The notes under the pieces were generated by a model. The model had not been told where the DNA came from. It worked only from the letters and a program-made list of their open reading frames with translations, and searched no databases. The position numbers and the translations under genes are program-made. A DNA stretch of 64,000 nt from Byssochlamys sp. IMV 00236 (lineage: Eukaryota > Ascomycota > Eurotiomycetes > Eurotiales > Thermoascaceae), in assembly GCA_001931875.2 (NCBI GenBank), contig MSJH02000792.1, forward strand, positions 678,217 through 742,216. The letters are read 5' to 3'. Numbering within the stretch: position 1 is the stretch's first letter; every line of letters begins with the position of its first letter. Positions 41,034 to 54,565 of this stretch are shown one piece after another.

Positions 41034-44000
41034 ATGAGCGGACGAAGCGGTTATACGAACGGAAATGGCTACGGCGACGGGAGCCGCTATGACCAAGGAT
41101 ACAGCAATGGAGATACCCGGAGGGCAAACGGCTACGGTGGTGCAGGTGGAGGACGAGAGCCCCGTGTAGGTGGATATGGCGGATTATCCGAGGAGCCTCA
41201 GCAAGCAGACTATTCTACGTCGCCGTCGCGGGAGCGAAGCCGGGCTAGGGTAGAGCGTGAGCAGCGACAGGCGACCTCACGGTCGCGCACGAGAGATCCG
41301 AATGCGGGTGCCAGACGGGCAGGTGGAAGAGATGAAACTGGCTATACGAGTCGATCGAGGGGAGGAGAGGGTTCAGATGGTGCGCGGAGGGCCCGGGGAG
41401 CGCAGGCGATAGAGGACATCCTCCAGTCGATCCAGCGTGACTGGGACTTCATGGCCAGCGATGAATGCGTTCCTGTTCAGGTCGGGTTGCAATTGATGGA
41501 CAACAGCACGTTGGGCAAAGCAGATCGGGAACCGGAATTCCTGGAGATGCACAAGCAGATTCAAAAGACGCTGAAGGCTATTGTCAACGGTGAGTTTCTA
41601 TCGAACGTAGCCCCTTCGTTGAAAGCAGTATGCTCATCTTGGTTTCCCCAGAGCACCACCAGGGTTTCAATAGTTCTATCGGTACATACCATAAGATCCA
41701 AAGCAGCATACAAAGCTCACAAACCCGCGTGCGGACGCTACGCGACTCTCTCGAAGAGACGAAAGCCGGTCTTCTCACGACCAAACCCGAATTGAAAGGG
41801 CTGGCTCACTCATCTCAAAGCTACGATGATATTCTACAATTATTCCACCAGATCCAAGAGATCCAATCCCTCCCCGAGAAGCTAGAAGGTCGGATATCCG
41901 ACAAACGTTTCTTGTCTGCGATTGATATCTTGCAAGATGCTCTTCGCCTTCTGCGGAGGTCAGACTTCGATAGCATTGGGGCTCTTGCCGACCTTCGGGC
42001 ATATTTCAGCAACCAGGAGGTCTCTTTGACCGACATCTTAATCGAGGAGCTACATGACCATCTGTATCTCAAATCGCCCTATTGCCAAGATAGATGGAAG
42101 CCTGCAGTGATAAATGGTCAAAGTAACGGGACAGCCAGTGTCTCCGGGGTTAATGGCGTGACAACGTGGGAAAGGCCTGTCTACGGCTTCCTAGCGAAGT
42201 TGGACACGTCCTCGCCTATGGTTGAGGATGCTTCGAGGAACCCGGAAGCTGACACCTTCAGCTATATCCACATGATTATTGAGGCACTCAATAAAATGGG
42301 ACATCTGGATGTTGCTATTGATCGGATAGAACAGCGAATGCCTGTTGAACTTTTTGCGGTTGTCGACAAGACCAATGCGGAAGTTGATGCTCGATACCCG
42401 AACCTGCCGCGAGGCTTTTCATCCAGAGATAGCACAAGTAACTCACCAGCTGAGATCAACGAACAGCGCGGCCACGTGCTTAGTGAATTCCTATGGGCCT
42501 TGTATGCTAAGTTTGAGGCAATAGCGGAGAGTCATCGAGTTGTCCATGATGTGGTCAAAGGCATCGTGGAACGTGAAGACATCCCCAAAGCCAGTAACTT
42601 GACCGGGGGCTTCAAGGAGCTATGGAAACTATATCAAAGCGAGGTAACATTTATTTGTCCGACTACCGTTCTTTACATGTTTGCTGACACTTTCAGATTC
42701 GTTCTCTCTTGCATGACTATCTTGCAACAGATGGACATTCGTCCTTCAGGCCAACAGCGGGCGACTCTGATGGACGGCGTACCGTTCCAAACCAGAGAGA
42801 TAAGAACAGGGTATTCTACACAGTTCCCCGAGGTGGTATGATATCGCGTCTGACAGGGTACAGAAAATGTTCAAGCTATCTGACGTCGATCAAAACTCAT
42901 CCGATATGAAAGCCGAACAGGATGACTTGGACGAGATCCTGAGATCTTCCGTCCCCGGTCTGGTGACTAAGTCAACTCAAAGAGCGACCACTACCGACTC
43001 TTCTCAGACCAGACAAGGAAATTCGGGCACCGGCCATAAGCTACTCATCGAACCGAGTGTGTTCAATATGAGTCTTCTGCTACCCCCGTCTCTATCTTTC
43101 ATCCAACGGTTGAAGGATATCGTGCCGGTCGACTCGGACATTGTTATGAGCACACTGACCTCTTTCCTGGATGATTTCTTAGTCAACGTCTTTCTGCCTC
43201 AGCTTGAGGAAGCTATCACTGATCTTTGCACATTGAGTTTCATTTCAGCAGATGCCTTTACTGAGGATCCGCAGTGGGCAGCCGTTTCTCCCAGACCGGT
43301 CTTTAAGGTACGCTTATTAGTCCTCCTGTCTTCGACATGGATCGCTAACTCACAAACTTTTCTCGTAGGGGACTGTCCAATTCATGAACCTTGTCAAAGC
43401 ATTTAGCAAGATGTTGGATACTATTCCTCAAGATCAGACGTTTACACAGCTTGTCATTAGCCAAGTTGTGACATACTATGACAAGTGCTGCGGCTGGTAC
43501 AAGGGTAGGTCCTTTTCCTTCTTAGGACAGACAAAGTGTGGCTAACATCGTTCAGCAATTGTCTCCAAGATTTCCCCGCAAGCACCGGGAGGCGTCCGTC
43601 TCAAAGCAGCCGCGGCTTTTGCGGAATCGGGCGAGATCCGGGATACAGTACTTGAGCTATGGCAAAACCCCGGTGATAAGAAAAGAGAACTTGTCGATAA
43701 GGTATGTCTGCAATGAGCGGGGTACATGAACCCTGCTGACTATGTCCAGGAAATCGATCTTATGATCAAGGAGACAAATAAGAATCCTCTCGTGCCGTAT
43801 GATATCATCTCAGATCCTAAGACGGTCGTTGCGCTGTCATTACTGTATAATAGCATGGTACGTCCACTGTCATGCCACAAAATATCAGAAGGCTCAAACT
43901 GACTGTTTGAAAGCAATGGCTTGCCAGTCATCTTGTGAAGTTGCGACATGTCAGTCAGAGCGAGTCGCGGCCGCAGTCATCCTCGGGGCGTGTTCCTCAC

Positions 44001-44903
44001 TCTCGTCGATGGACTCTTATTACGGCTATGAGGACAAAGCGGGACAGTGTTAGCCAGTCGGTCTATCTTCCTCTCAATCCTGAGACTGCGGTAGCATTCG
44101 ATACCACAGTGCAGTCGCTCCGAGATCTCGCCACAGCAGCGCTTCTTACGCTGCACATTGATATCCGGTGCGGCATTATCCACATGCTTACCAAGGCCAT
44201 GGCGGGACCAAACCCTCCCCCTCCTCAATTACGTGAATCGAATACTCCTATTACTCCTTCACCCGATCCGAACGTGCATTGGCACCATATCATCCCTAAC
44301 CAGCCGACATCTGCGTCTCCGGCGGTCCTTGAACTAAACACTGATCTGATTTCTTTCGACACGAACGTCTCTGCGTATGTGGGCCCGAATGAACAGTGGT
44401 TCATCTCTTCGGGCCTTGCCAGGTTCATCGACAAGGTCTTCATCTCCTGCACTAGATATATTGGGGCAATGAACCATAACGGCGCTCTGCGCCTTCAGCT
44501 GGACGTTCTTGTCCTCCAACAGAACCTGAAGAATATAATTGTGGATCCAACCGGTGAGGACACCGAGAGAAGCAACGCCCTAGACGATCCGAGCCAGCCG
44601 CACGAGGTTGTCGCCCTCCCTCGCAGTGCCAAGTTCCTCGACTGGTTCCTTGAAGGAGCCGAAAAAGCACTTGACTATGCCAAGGAAGAGAAGGAACTAT
44701 TTGCAGCGCAAGGCGACAAAGCACTGGCGGCTGGAAACGGCGAACCTTTCTCTTACGATGAGCTAAAGATACTGGTAGACCTCTGTTTTTCCGAAATTAT
44801 GAAGGGCCCTCGCGGTGCAGAGAATCGCGAGGATTTCATGGCAGCCAAGAGAGGGATCGCCGATGCAATGCTCAGGCTCAGCGAGGTCATGTGGGATTCT
44901 TAG
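41034..44903 (+). CDS. sec8: exocyst complex subunit Sec8
   Basis: Eight exons: 41034..41589, 41652..42643, 42697..42810, 42864..43307, 43369..43504, 43556..43701, 43750..43857, 43914..44903, giving 1161 residues. Sec8 is one of eight exocyst subunits that tether secretory vesicles at the plasma membrane, chiefly at the hyphal tip. The N-terminal 130 residues are Gly/Arg/Ser-rich and disordered. The Sec8 domain starts AIEDILQSIQRDWDFMASD and continues through HKIQSSIQSSQTRVRTLRDSL, QIQEIQSLPEKLEGRI and IDILQDALRLLRR. KMFKLSDVDQNS, DDLDEILRSSVPGL and LWQNPGDKKRELVD follow. Exon 4 starts at AAAATGTTC because an earlier AG gives a stop. The final exon ends in the conserved RGIADAMLRLSEVMW. Confidence 0.95.
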
Positions 44904-46059
44904 ATACCTTATCTCTTCTCAGTACCATTTGCGCGATGTTTATAGCCATCAGTTCATGCGGTTTGGTTGGGTGGGCATCCGTAACTATAGAATTTATAGT
45001 ATCTATGTGGAAGGAGAAATACCTGGATTGCTTTGGGCGTTTGGGGAGACCAGGTCTACCTTTTAACACTTTCTGTTGTCGTTTTGTAGAAGTGATCCAC
45101 GTTGCTAATTAAGTATCTCCCGAGGAGTAGATACCGCGATCGTCTCGATCGGCAGAAGGGTCTAAGAATAAAGAAATGAGGGAAGATCAGCGGCAAAATT
45201 CATCAATTATATTTTGTATTAAGTTGCCAATGCCGGGCTTCTTTGAGGCTCAGATCAATCTTGAATCTAGTTACTCTCAAGGAACAATATAGAAAGCAAA
45301 CCATCTGAACTGGTGGTAGTAACATGCTACTTAGCTACTGTCTAAATGAGATGTTTGGGGTCTGAACTTCCGATTGTTATTGCCCCTGAGGTCGGGCCAA
45401 CTGGTGATCCCAGACTATTGACCTGGCTGCGCTTTCAATATGATAGCTGCGAGGCTAAGCATCAGACTTTAGATGCCCGCCGTTTCAGCATGACAACTGT
45501 GTCAGTGGAGCTTACGATTGACATACTATTGTTTCCCCAGGTGGAGAGGAGGCACCAGCTCTGTCTACGCCGTAGCTGTCTTTGTTTAATTTAAAATGAT
45601 GATTGGCGCCCACGAGGGAAAATGCCAGAGTGACTCCTTTTGACATTCCTCGCCATCTCGGGCATTCTTTAGCACTGCTCTCTCTTCTTCATTCTTCCCC
45701 AACCTGCGTTTACGCAAATCTTACACTCTCTTGCCTCTGTCTGGAACAAAAGCTTGAGGGCTTCGATTGTTCCGCAGGTCCATTCATTTTTTTCTATATC
45801 ACTTGTTGGTTGTATTCAGTTCGAAAACTGTCCCATTCATTGCCAAAAATTACACTCTTTGTTAGTGAGGGAAGAACAAGGAGAGAGAGACAGGATTTAT
45901 TAACCACACCCCTCTCTGAATAATCTGGTTTGAAGCCTGAGACTTCTTCTGAGTTTACTACATTCTCTGGTTCTGTGTTGCTTCTTCTGTCCAAAAAGGA
46001 GAGCAGACATCCATTCATTCTTACTACATACCTACCTTGTTGTTTATCCGTCATCGAAA
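44904..46059. other. intergenic, sec8 3' / expansin promoter
   Basis: About 1.16 kb between two plus-strand genes. AT-rich with a CT-rich stretch at 45650-45760 and a long leader before the expansin-like ATG. No gene is supported. Confidence 0.45.
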
Positions 46060-46837
46060 ATGAGATATCCGCAGCTTAGCGCGATGGCAGCCGCTGCTCT
46101 GAGCAGTGCTTCTATTGTCTCTGCTGCTCCTGCTGCTTTACCATCCGCTGGTGATCTGCTTGGGGGTGTCCTTGGTGGCATCAACTCAGGCCAGGCGACA
46201 TACTATACTACCAATGGAGTCCAGGATGGAACTTGCTCTTTCTCGGGCTACACTCTTCCATCCAGCATCTTCGGCACTGCTCTATCCAATTCTAATTGGA
46301 ACAATGGAGCAAACTGCGGTGCCTGTGCACAAGTCAATGCACCCGGCGGGAAGTCTATCAAGGCCATGGTAAGTGAACGCAAACTCCTATTCCAATGAAT
46401 TATTTAGTGCTGATTATACAATCCAGATTGTCGACCAGTGCCCTGGCTGTGGCGAAAACCACCTGGACCTCTTCCCCGACGCCTTCTCCGAACTGGCAGC
46501 ACTCTCTGTTGGTGTTCTAGACGTGCAATGGAACATCGTCCCTTGCGGCATCGACAGCCCCCTCAGCCTCAAGGCAAAGGACGGCTCCTCTCAGTACTGG
46601 TTCAGCATGCAGGTCGTCAATTCGAACCTGCCAATCAAGGCGCTCGAGGTCAGTACTGACGGCGGAAAGACGTGGCAGGAGACCACTCGTACGTACTACA
46701 ACTTCTTCGAGAAGGACGGTGGCTTTGGCATTGAAACAGTCGATGTCCGTGTCACCAGTCTCACTGGTGACAAGTTGGTCGTCCAGAATGTCAACTCTGG
46801 TTCAAATGCTGCGACGACAGCTACTTCGAACTTCTAG
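46060..46837 (+). CDS. secreted expansin-like protein
   Basis: Two exons, 46060..46368 and 46427..46837, joined in phase 0, give 239 residues. The N-terminus (MAAAALSSASIVSAAPAAL after a short charged start) is a signal peptide. The double-psi beta barrel runs from about residue 43: GQATYYTTNGVQDGTCSFSG, NWNNGANCGACAQVN, then IVDQCPGCGENHLDLFPDAF and LDVQWNIVPCG. A C-terminal beta-sandwich follows (QYWFSMQVVNSNLPIKALEV, DGGKTWQETTRTYYNFF, and VDVRVTSLTGDKLVVQN). This two-domain layout matches fungal expansin-like proteins such as A. nidulans EglD, which loosen plant wall polysaccharides without hydrolysis. Alternatively it is a member of a related loosenin group. No other wall-degrading gene is nearby. 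Confidence 0.9.
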
Positions 46838-49661
46838 TCGTGATATAGCAGCCTATTTCATTTTCGATGCCCTTTCTCTATAAACCTGTTGTCATATACA
46901 GACAATCATGGAGGGAATTGCAGTTTACTTTCTTCTTCACACTCCCTGGCTACTCAGGGGCATGCAAAGCAGCTTTTTGTGGATGTCACAGAGCTTCGAT
47001 GTATTTATCGAAGTATATATAGAACTTCGAATTACCATTAAAATCAAAACATTTTCTTGGCATACATATTCCATTGACTTACGTCAAAGGTTATATTGAA
47101 TCTGCAATTTTATATTTTCGTACATGCCAGATACAAGCATAGACCGACCATATTATGCTGTTATTCTCTACCACCCACGTAGGCGATGCGGCCATCGACC
47201 ATTAACAAAAGTCGATCTGAGATCATCAACACGGGATCCACGATCTTGTAAAGCGTCGACTGCCTCATCACGTTAAGAGCTTACCTTCCCCCTTGTCAAT
47301 ACAACGCAGCCATATGAATAGATGCATGATGTGTGAACAGTTTCGAGACTTCTAATGGCACCCTTCTCGTCAAAGGGAATTCATTGAATGAGTGATATAG
47401 TTAGTAATTAACTTTCTTTTTCCAAATATTATCTGGTGACAGCCGCATGTTATAGGTTAATAATGTCGAATATTGAATAGCACGGAAGCATAGTCTGATT
47501 TGAACCACCTTGAATTTCTTATTTTGCGTGAATTTTAGTTCTAGTTGGGGGAGGGGTTAGAACCCGTATTTATCTCCTCTAGCATACGAAGGATCTGAAT
47601 CAGAGTCTTCGTAAAAGGCTTTTCGATCGTTATAACCAACTCCAGAGAGACACGACCTGTAGCCAGTATCTCAAGTCGCTTAAGCAAGCAAATTTACTCG
47701 TTTTTCGCACGATATCACTGCTAGATTTCTAAATGTCAAAGTTAATGCCCCGTCCAGTGCATGAAGTTGCAATATTGGCCTTTCTACGATTGCATCCAAC
47801 CTGAAGTCTATCGAATAGGCCCAGATATGAAGTAAGGCCTTTAAGAAGTACTACTGTCTATATAAAGAATTATACCAAGGAGGCAAATGCTAGTTTGGAA
47901 ACCAGCCTCATTCGGCAGGTTATAACTAAGTCTTAGATCGCTCAGACTGCTGCAGCAAACTTTCATGCAATGGTTATTGCTTATCGTCGAGCCTTTGCAA
48001 GAATTCGGGAATTAGAAGGTAAATAACCCCCTCCCACCTTCCGTTTAGCTTTTTACCCTCTTATGTCTTTATCTTTGTTATTTTTCTAACTTTTCTTTTC
48101 AAAATGATAGATTACATTCAGTACCGCCGTGGAAAGCCAGTCCCAAGGGAACGTTTTCACCCATTCCTTGGCTTGTCTATGACAGACTTGATCGATATGG
48201 AACAAGGGATGTCAGAGTTCCAAGTCCGGGGAGTCGATGAGATCAAGGCACCAATGAATTTCCATGGGCTTGATAGTAGAGTCGATTCAAAAGATTGGAA
48301 CTCGACTCTCATGGATGGCTAGAGGCAAGTGGCTCAACGGTCAAGATGTTATTACCTTCAAAATAAACCTTGATATTCCAAAGATCCTCATCGAGCGTTG
48401 GGAATTGCGTCCTCGACAGTCGCGCCGCCAGACACGAGGTACCTGCACCTGCGAAATGAATATCGATTATCACAATAACGCAATATATGTCGCTGGAAAT
48501 TTGACTTCCAGAAGGTTGTCGGCAGGGGAAAAGATCAGAACAAACCCCAAGAAAGGATTTTATCATTTCTACTCAATGCCTTTCTAGGCTTGCAACGCGA
48601 GTATGGATAAAGTGTCGGCGCACAAAGCGAAAGTCCGGTAATCTAGTTCTAAATACAGGATAGAACCTAATCTAGATTCTTTGTATGCTATAGGAGATAA
48701 ATATGGGTTCAAAAACACCTAGAACTAGATTCAAGCAGCCTAGATAAATCAACTAGGTGGTTCAAATAAGACTATGCTTCCGTGCTATTCAATATTCGAC
48801 AAAAAGCAAGGATTCATTTGAAAGCCGACACATTCATTTTAGACCATCTAATTATCTGGTAGAATACGAGTCCTTTGGACAGATTAAATGTCCAGGGCGT
48901 GTTTATTCGTCTATAGATCCTGAATGGTCTAATACCTGTGCAATATTGAGTGATCATCGTATAGGGAACGCTAGGCACTGTGGCCTTAGAGCCTCCCTGT
49001 ACTTCAAACCTAGGAAATCTGCCCAGGGCAAGACTCGACGGGACAACTCTACGTGTATTCGAGGCAGACAAGACACAGAGAAAGCAGAGAAATAATGACA
49101 AATTCACATTCCCATGATACGCCGCGATACTGCAGGCTCAAATGATTCCCAGCACTGTTGCACCCGCCCATAGAAGTTCGCCAATCCGTCCTTGAGAAAA
49201 TAAAAGAGAAAAGAAAAAGAGATAACATACATGAAGAACATGAAAAGAAGAAGAAGCTTTAAGAATCCACAAGCATGATGTGTCTGCCCAACAAGACCAT
49301 GAGGGTTTCCTCGAACAGAGGCATGACACATGAGACCTGCTAGCTGGTCATGCGAGGGCATAACTTGTCTATTGCGACAAGCAAGACACAGGGACCAGGA
49401 AATAAACACGAGAAAATCGAAGGTAGAAGACCGATATGAGGACGAAGACAGGAAAGGACGCTTCCCAGCCTCCCGGCACCGAATAATTCGTAGCACATGC
49501 GCGATCATTAAGCCCCCAAAGTACACATATCGCTCAGAAAGGAAAGAAACAGCAGTCCATACTCCTCTCACTCGCAAGCCCTGTTTCGGGTTACTTGCGA
49601 GTCACGAGAGGTAACGTGACCGCCGTGGGTAGATGAATTTCCGGAGTCACGTGGGACACAC
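46838..49661. other. 2.8 kb AT-rich gene desert with decayed coding traces
   Basis: No intact gene. A frame at 48104-48322 (MIDYIQYRRGKPVPRERFH) and another at 48490-48610 (WKFDFQKVVGRGKDQNKPQE) look coding-like but are separated by stops and match no family I know. A minus-strand frame at 49104-49577 begins at a non-ATG or late ATG and is Phe/Leu/Ser-rich. A perfect CACGTG lies at 49648-49653, nine bases beyond the stop of the bHLH gene. The region could be an old accessory or transposon remnant. Confidence 0.45.
49648..49653. promoter_or_regulatory. CACGTG E-box at the end of the bHLH gene
   Basis: GTCACGTGGG, a perfect Cbf1-type core, lies just downstream of the stop codon of the Cbf1-like gene. 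Such a site could be autoregulatory, but its 3' position makes a role uncertain. Confidence 0.35.
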
Positions 49662-50620
49662 TTAACCCTGTGCGTGATCGATTTCAAGCTGGCCGAGATC
49701 TTTTTCGTCCTCCGCATAGTCTGGGAATTCGAGGCCAGCATCCCGACAGCGCTGGATCCACTTCAATGCGACGTCACCACGGCGGTTAACCTCGCCCTTC
49801 AGCTTTGCGTTCTGAGCACTGATTTCATTGATCGCATGGCTGGTCGTCATGTTGTTCTGATCCCATCTTTCGTTCATGGCCTTCTTCTCCTCATGCAGCT
49901 GGCAGATGTACTCAATAGCACGCTGCAGAATGGCTCCCTTATTTTTGTCGCAGTTGGGAACGAGCTGGGAGATCTGGTTAATGCCCTCGTTGATAGCTTC
50001 ACGGCGACGACGTTCAACTGGGAGTTGATCAGCAATCATGCCAGAGACAAGGTGGATTTCTTCCTGGGAGTCTTACCTTCCTTGTGGTTGTTCTTACGAA
50101 TGGTGTGCCATTCGGGCGAGCCAACTGTAGGCTTCTGATTCATGCTCTGTGCTTCGCGAGCCGCATAGACAGCGGCAGCAGTAGAGTTATGACCATGACT
50201 GGGGCCCATGGCACTTTGATTTAGCTCGTCACCGAAGGTGAGACCATGTCCGAGGTTGCTGTTGAAGTCGTTCGCAGAAGGAGGAGGAGGATACTTGTTC
50301 TGCGGAGCGTGGGCAGCGAGGGCCGCTTTAGCAGTCAATGCATTCTCGTCGGATATGCCATTCTGAGGTCCAACATGCTGAAGGATCTGCTGGTCGATCT
50401 GACTGAGCTCTGGAGAGGTGTTCGGAAGTCCATGGTCATAGGGGTCCAAGGATCCATGAAAGCCAGATTGGTTGTCGCCAGTTAGACCCTGGATGTTCCC
50501 ATTGCTACCATGAGAGGAACGGTTCAAACGCTGAGGATCAGGTCCAGTACTGTCATTGCTTTCGCGCTTCCGCTTGTTAGAAGCATTGCCATCAGTGGCG
50601 CTGAGAGATTGGTCCGACAT
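49662..50620 (-). CDS. Cbf1-like bHLH transcription factor
   Basis: Two exons, complement(49662..50017, 50077..50620), give 299 residues. The 59-nt intron (GTAAGA...CCAG) falls exactly before the basic region, splitting a Val codon. Residues about 175-230 read PEWHTIRKNNHKEVERRRRE, then INEGINQISQLVPN and ILQRAIEYICQLHEE, the basic helix-loop-helix of the Cbf1/USF group with the His-Glu-Arg type contacts for CACGTG. A short helix (KLKGEVNRRGDVALKWI) follows. The N-terminal part is Asn/Gly/His-rich and unstructured. Yeast Cbf1 binds RTCACGTG at centromeres and at sulfur-amino-acid genes; A. nidulans AnBH1, a penicillin-pathway regulator, may be the same or a related protein. I cannot decide which from sequence alone. 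Confidence 0.9.
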
Positions 50621-53228
50621 GATTGAGACTCGAATGAGTCACTGGATGCACTGTACGACGAAGATCAGAAGGCCGTTACACTAACTTGGTAACAGACAGT
50701 AATTTTTACCAGAACCAAGGTCGTGCTTGAGTAACGTGAAAGAAGATTCACTTATGTGCTTTCAGTGCACAGCACTTTACAGGCCAGAGACCACTGCAAA
50801 TTCGTGATACACTGAAGTCTGTTGGCTGTCAGTACAAGACAATATAGAGGAAGCAAATTTAAGGAAGAAAATGGCCCATGCTCCTTCAGGCCTTCTTTGC
50901 AATATACAATGAGCAATATAGACAAGGAGCAATATATGCGGGGATGATGCAACAACGGTGAAGGGCTATGTCAGTGAAATAAGACGCGCCCGTGGGAGGG
51001 GCATTCAGCACAAGCAGAATAACGCGTCTATACTGAGAACATGAAGCCTTTTTGTCCCCGTCAGCTGCATAGATATAGCTAACATCATGCATACTGACAC
51101 AAGGACCTTAAGGGAGCTTGTCCAGAGCAGAGACGCGTTATTGCCCGGTGTGCGACCGCGACTAGGGTCACAACAACAGTGTCGCGAATCGCAGCCATAT
51201 TGCGACCGGCTTCTAACGGATAGTAGCCAGATCGTAGATAGCTATGTGCTGCTGAAACAGGCTTGGATGCTGGAGATAGGCAAAGGCGGGGATTATCGTC
51301 AGAGGAACTGGAGCCGTACCTTGGATGGTCTATCTATCACCTGACAGGAAGTCACCTGCCACGGGCAACAACAGAGGCGCGCTCGAAGTCACGATGTCGA
51401 GACGAGAACGTCGAGATTAGAAAGCGCAAGAGTAAGATTGGGACAAGAGGTTGCTGCAACGGTCCGGGATCCAAAGAAACCCAGAAACAAGCAAAGAAAG
51501 CCGTTGTTTTATCATGAAAAGAAGACGGGGGACTCGAGTACTGGATAGAAGGGCGAGTAGAGCAGAGGGAGGGCGGGCTGCTCACGTGGCGAGGGACGAG
51601 GAGAAGAACAGAAGAGGAGAAGCCGTTGGGTCCGGCGGCGCGCAGAGACCGCAGACGCAGATGCAGACGCGTCACCTGACGGCGGAGCTTCCAGGATGAT
51701 CCCGACCGGGGCCGACGCTCAGGAGACGCGAGGGGAACTTTTGGACAGGCACACACCACCACCCGGTCTGGTCTCTACCAGGCCAAGTCGAGAACATGCT
51801 GACTGACCACAACCGCGAATTGGAGGGCATAAAACCCTCCAGGTAGACATGAAGTTTTCATCTTTCCTGTGGTCTCTGCCAATCATGGTCATGTGCAGGT
51901 ATCCCGTGCCCCGGCGAGCCCTTATCACGTTCTCATGTCCAGAGTAGCCGCATCGTTGGCGCCGCTGATTGGTTCAATAGGGCTGATCCGGATGTGAGGG
52001 CCGTTGTTCCGAAAGCACGTGCCTTGCCCTAGCCCTCCTCCTTGTCTGGCTGTGCTTGCTCGTACTCTCCAAGCCGAGTGCCCCGTAACTTGGGACCGTT
52101 ACTCCTCCAGCCTCTTCACTGATGCTTTTCGGATGATATATATGATGCTCAACCCGTTCTGCGGACCTTGTCAGCTCATCCATCGCTTTTCTTCCAGAAC
52201 GTGGTGGCTGCTGGAACCGGGCATCCGGGAGGTCGAATTCACTTCCCCCAGAGAGCTCTGGCGGACTCCATCTCATCAAGGGCAATATCTAGGCTGGCTT
52301 AGATCATATCTAAACAGCGCTTCTAGATTAGTGACATGAAGATCTCCCGCACCTAGGTGGTACATGATTGCCTGGCTGTTAAACAACCCCCATCCACATA
52401 CCTTCTGTGCCCTGGACATCTGGCCTGATTGACCGTCTCTCTCTCATCCCCGGCTATTCTTCTGGAGTATCCAGTCAGACTCCGTATCAGGGTTCTTGGC
52501 AGTTAGCTCTGTCACAGAAAACAAGGGTGGTCTGGGGGTCATAGGTGTATCACATGTGCCGGCGCTGCACACAACCAAACGCAATATCCTAAACCCACAC
52601 GCCCTTCAAGTTGATATAGCACATTTTTTCTTTCCTATATTGGACATCTTCTGTGCGGGAGCCTAGTCATCAGCTTGAAAGCTTTTTGAGAGACATCAAA
52701 TTCCCTGGCAGCTGATACACACGTATCTTCACATGTTGTGACTGTCGATCCTTAGCACGACCAACTGTCATGAGATGCACAGGTAGCAGCAAGGTGGGTG
52801 TGGTAGTGAAGAAGGTGAGAGATAAGAAAGGAAGACAGTCACGTCCTCTGTTTATAATTCCCGTCCCAGGTGGGAATTCTGACACGCAGAAAGATCCGGA
52901 ACTCCAAGTCACATGGACCTGGTTTTTTGACGACTAATCTGCACATGACCCGCAATGTTATGATTCGTGATAGTATTGATGCTCTAGCATTTTGCCTTAC
53001 TAGTTACTCTTGATAGCCTGGTACGGTCTATCTACTTTGAAGACCTGATGTTTTACATCCAACAAAACCCATCTTTAGGAAGTTCTGTATTTACAGTACA
53101 TTGTAGTTATCCTAGAAAGTTAAGTACAGTATAGGGAGCGCCGGCTGCAGCGCTGCGAGAAAGGTAATTGAGTCTAACAGATAAGAAAAACCTCCAAAGC
53201 GATCTATAGAACCCGTTGCATCATCTCC
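50621..53228. other. 2.6 kb gene-poor region with E-boxes
   Basis: No supported gene. CACGTG cores occur at 51583-51588 and 52016-52021 (the latter as GCACGTGC), and GTCACATG at about 52908-52915, all bHLH-type sites. A long minus-strand frame at 51352-51762 is Ser/Pro/Arg-rich without recognisable domain and is probably spurious. Some of this is promoter of the bHLH gene and 3' region of the amidase gene. Confidence 0.45.
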
Positions 53229-54565
53229 CTAATCGGAATCGGAATCGGAACGCGGAACCAAACCAAAGACTAATTTAGGATCTGCCTTTGTATCCGCAAA
53301 ACACAGTCCTTCCTCCGCGGCGCCCATGATATCCCAGCATAGTATTTTGACATCAAACTCGGGCGCGCCACCCTGCGCCGAGGAACTGGACTTCTGCGTC
53401 ACCGCAACCACAGCGCTAGATCCAGCATACCGCGCTGAATCCTTTCCTTCGGCACCAGGTTCCTCACCAGCTCTATTTGCGAAGACAATTATCACCTTCT
53501 TAGTTAATCCGCTCGTACCATCAACATCCCCATCATGCTCCATCTTCTTTTCCAGAAGGGGCCAGAACCTTCGAACCCAGTATTGGAACGTATCCATATC
53601 AGGCTTTTCACGTAGCGCTGCGAGCTCTTCGTGACCCAAGAGAGTCAACCATGCCATTGATATAATAACAAGTGGCGATTTCGAATCGATGACACGATTT
53701 GCAAATTCCCAATCTGTAAATGGAGCTTCGAACTTGTAAGGATTGATGTCCATACAGATACCGAATGTAGTCTGGATCTTGTTCTGTTGTTGCGATATTC
53801 CATTTTGTCCATCGAAGTTGAACGTGTAGAAACTCCGCTCGGCATCACCCTCGCTTGCCCATGTTTCGTCGGTATAGTAAAGGAACCTCTTCCGGTAATT
53901 GTGCAATATAATTCCGTTCTCGTCTACGACGAGCAGCGAGTTAAAGTATTTGTCATCGGATGATGATGAGTTACTGTTCCCATTCTCTGGCGATGACGAC
54001 GATGTGGCCTTCTCAATCTCTGGGTACCCAACGCAGATTTTACATCTTAACCGTTTGGCTGTCTCTTGCGCCCATTTTGCCGTGGGTCCGGTGGACTGGG
54101 GCTCCAAGTATGGCTTGATGGCTTCCAGTGAAGGGAAGTTGTAACCTGGAAGGACCTATCAGCCATTGTATGCGTATAAATAGTAACCAAAAAATGTGTC
54201 CCCAAATATACTATGTCTGGCGTATAAACCAATCACAATGACAAGGGGCAATAAATAGAACATATAACCCTAGACCCTTATACATCAAACACCCACATCA
54301 TAGCACAAATAACATAGCAGTCCACAAGAAGCCTGTCCAAACCCATCGAGTTTTGGACAGCATATATTCCTAAAAGAACAAAATAGAAACGACCAAAGCC
54401 TAGATACTCACCACTAAACGCCAATTCCGGCAGAACCAAAATCTCCGGCCTCATAGATTCAATACTCAGACCATCTTTGCCTCGTTTAAGCAAATCATTC
54501 GCTCTGCGAATGTTGCCTTCCACATCGCCCAGCCGTGGAGCGAACTGCAGCGTAGCGATCTTCAT
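53229..54565 (-). CDS. nta1: protein N-terminal amidase Nta1
   Basis: Two exons, complement(53229..54145, 54412..54565), give 356 residues; the 266-nt intron is long for this window. Nta1 deamidates N-terminal Asn and Gln and feeds proteins to the Arg/N-degron pathway. It belongs to the nitrilase fold, and its three catalytic residues are visible: Glu47 in VLPELAFSGYNF, Lys137 in HNYRKRFLYYTDETW and Cys182 in TFGICMDINPY. Other signatures are MKIATLQFAPRLGDVEGN (start) and PLVIISMAWL. The start at 54565 is fixed by this N-terminus. A Ser-rich insert (SSSSPENGNSNSSSSDD) lies at about 105-115. The last seven codons form a GGAATC repeat coding for SDSDSD. Confidence 0.93.

Noticed and set aside
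51352..51762. Minus-strand frame of 136 codons rich in Ser, Pro and Arg
   Set aside because: Composition follows a GC-rich low-complexity patch; no domain or splice extension.
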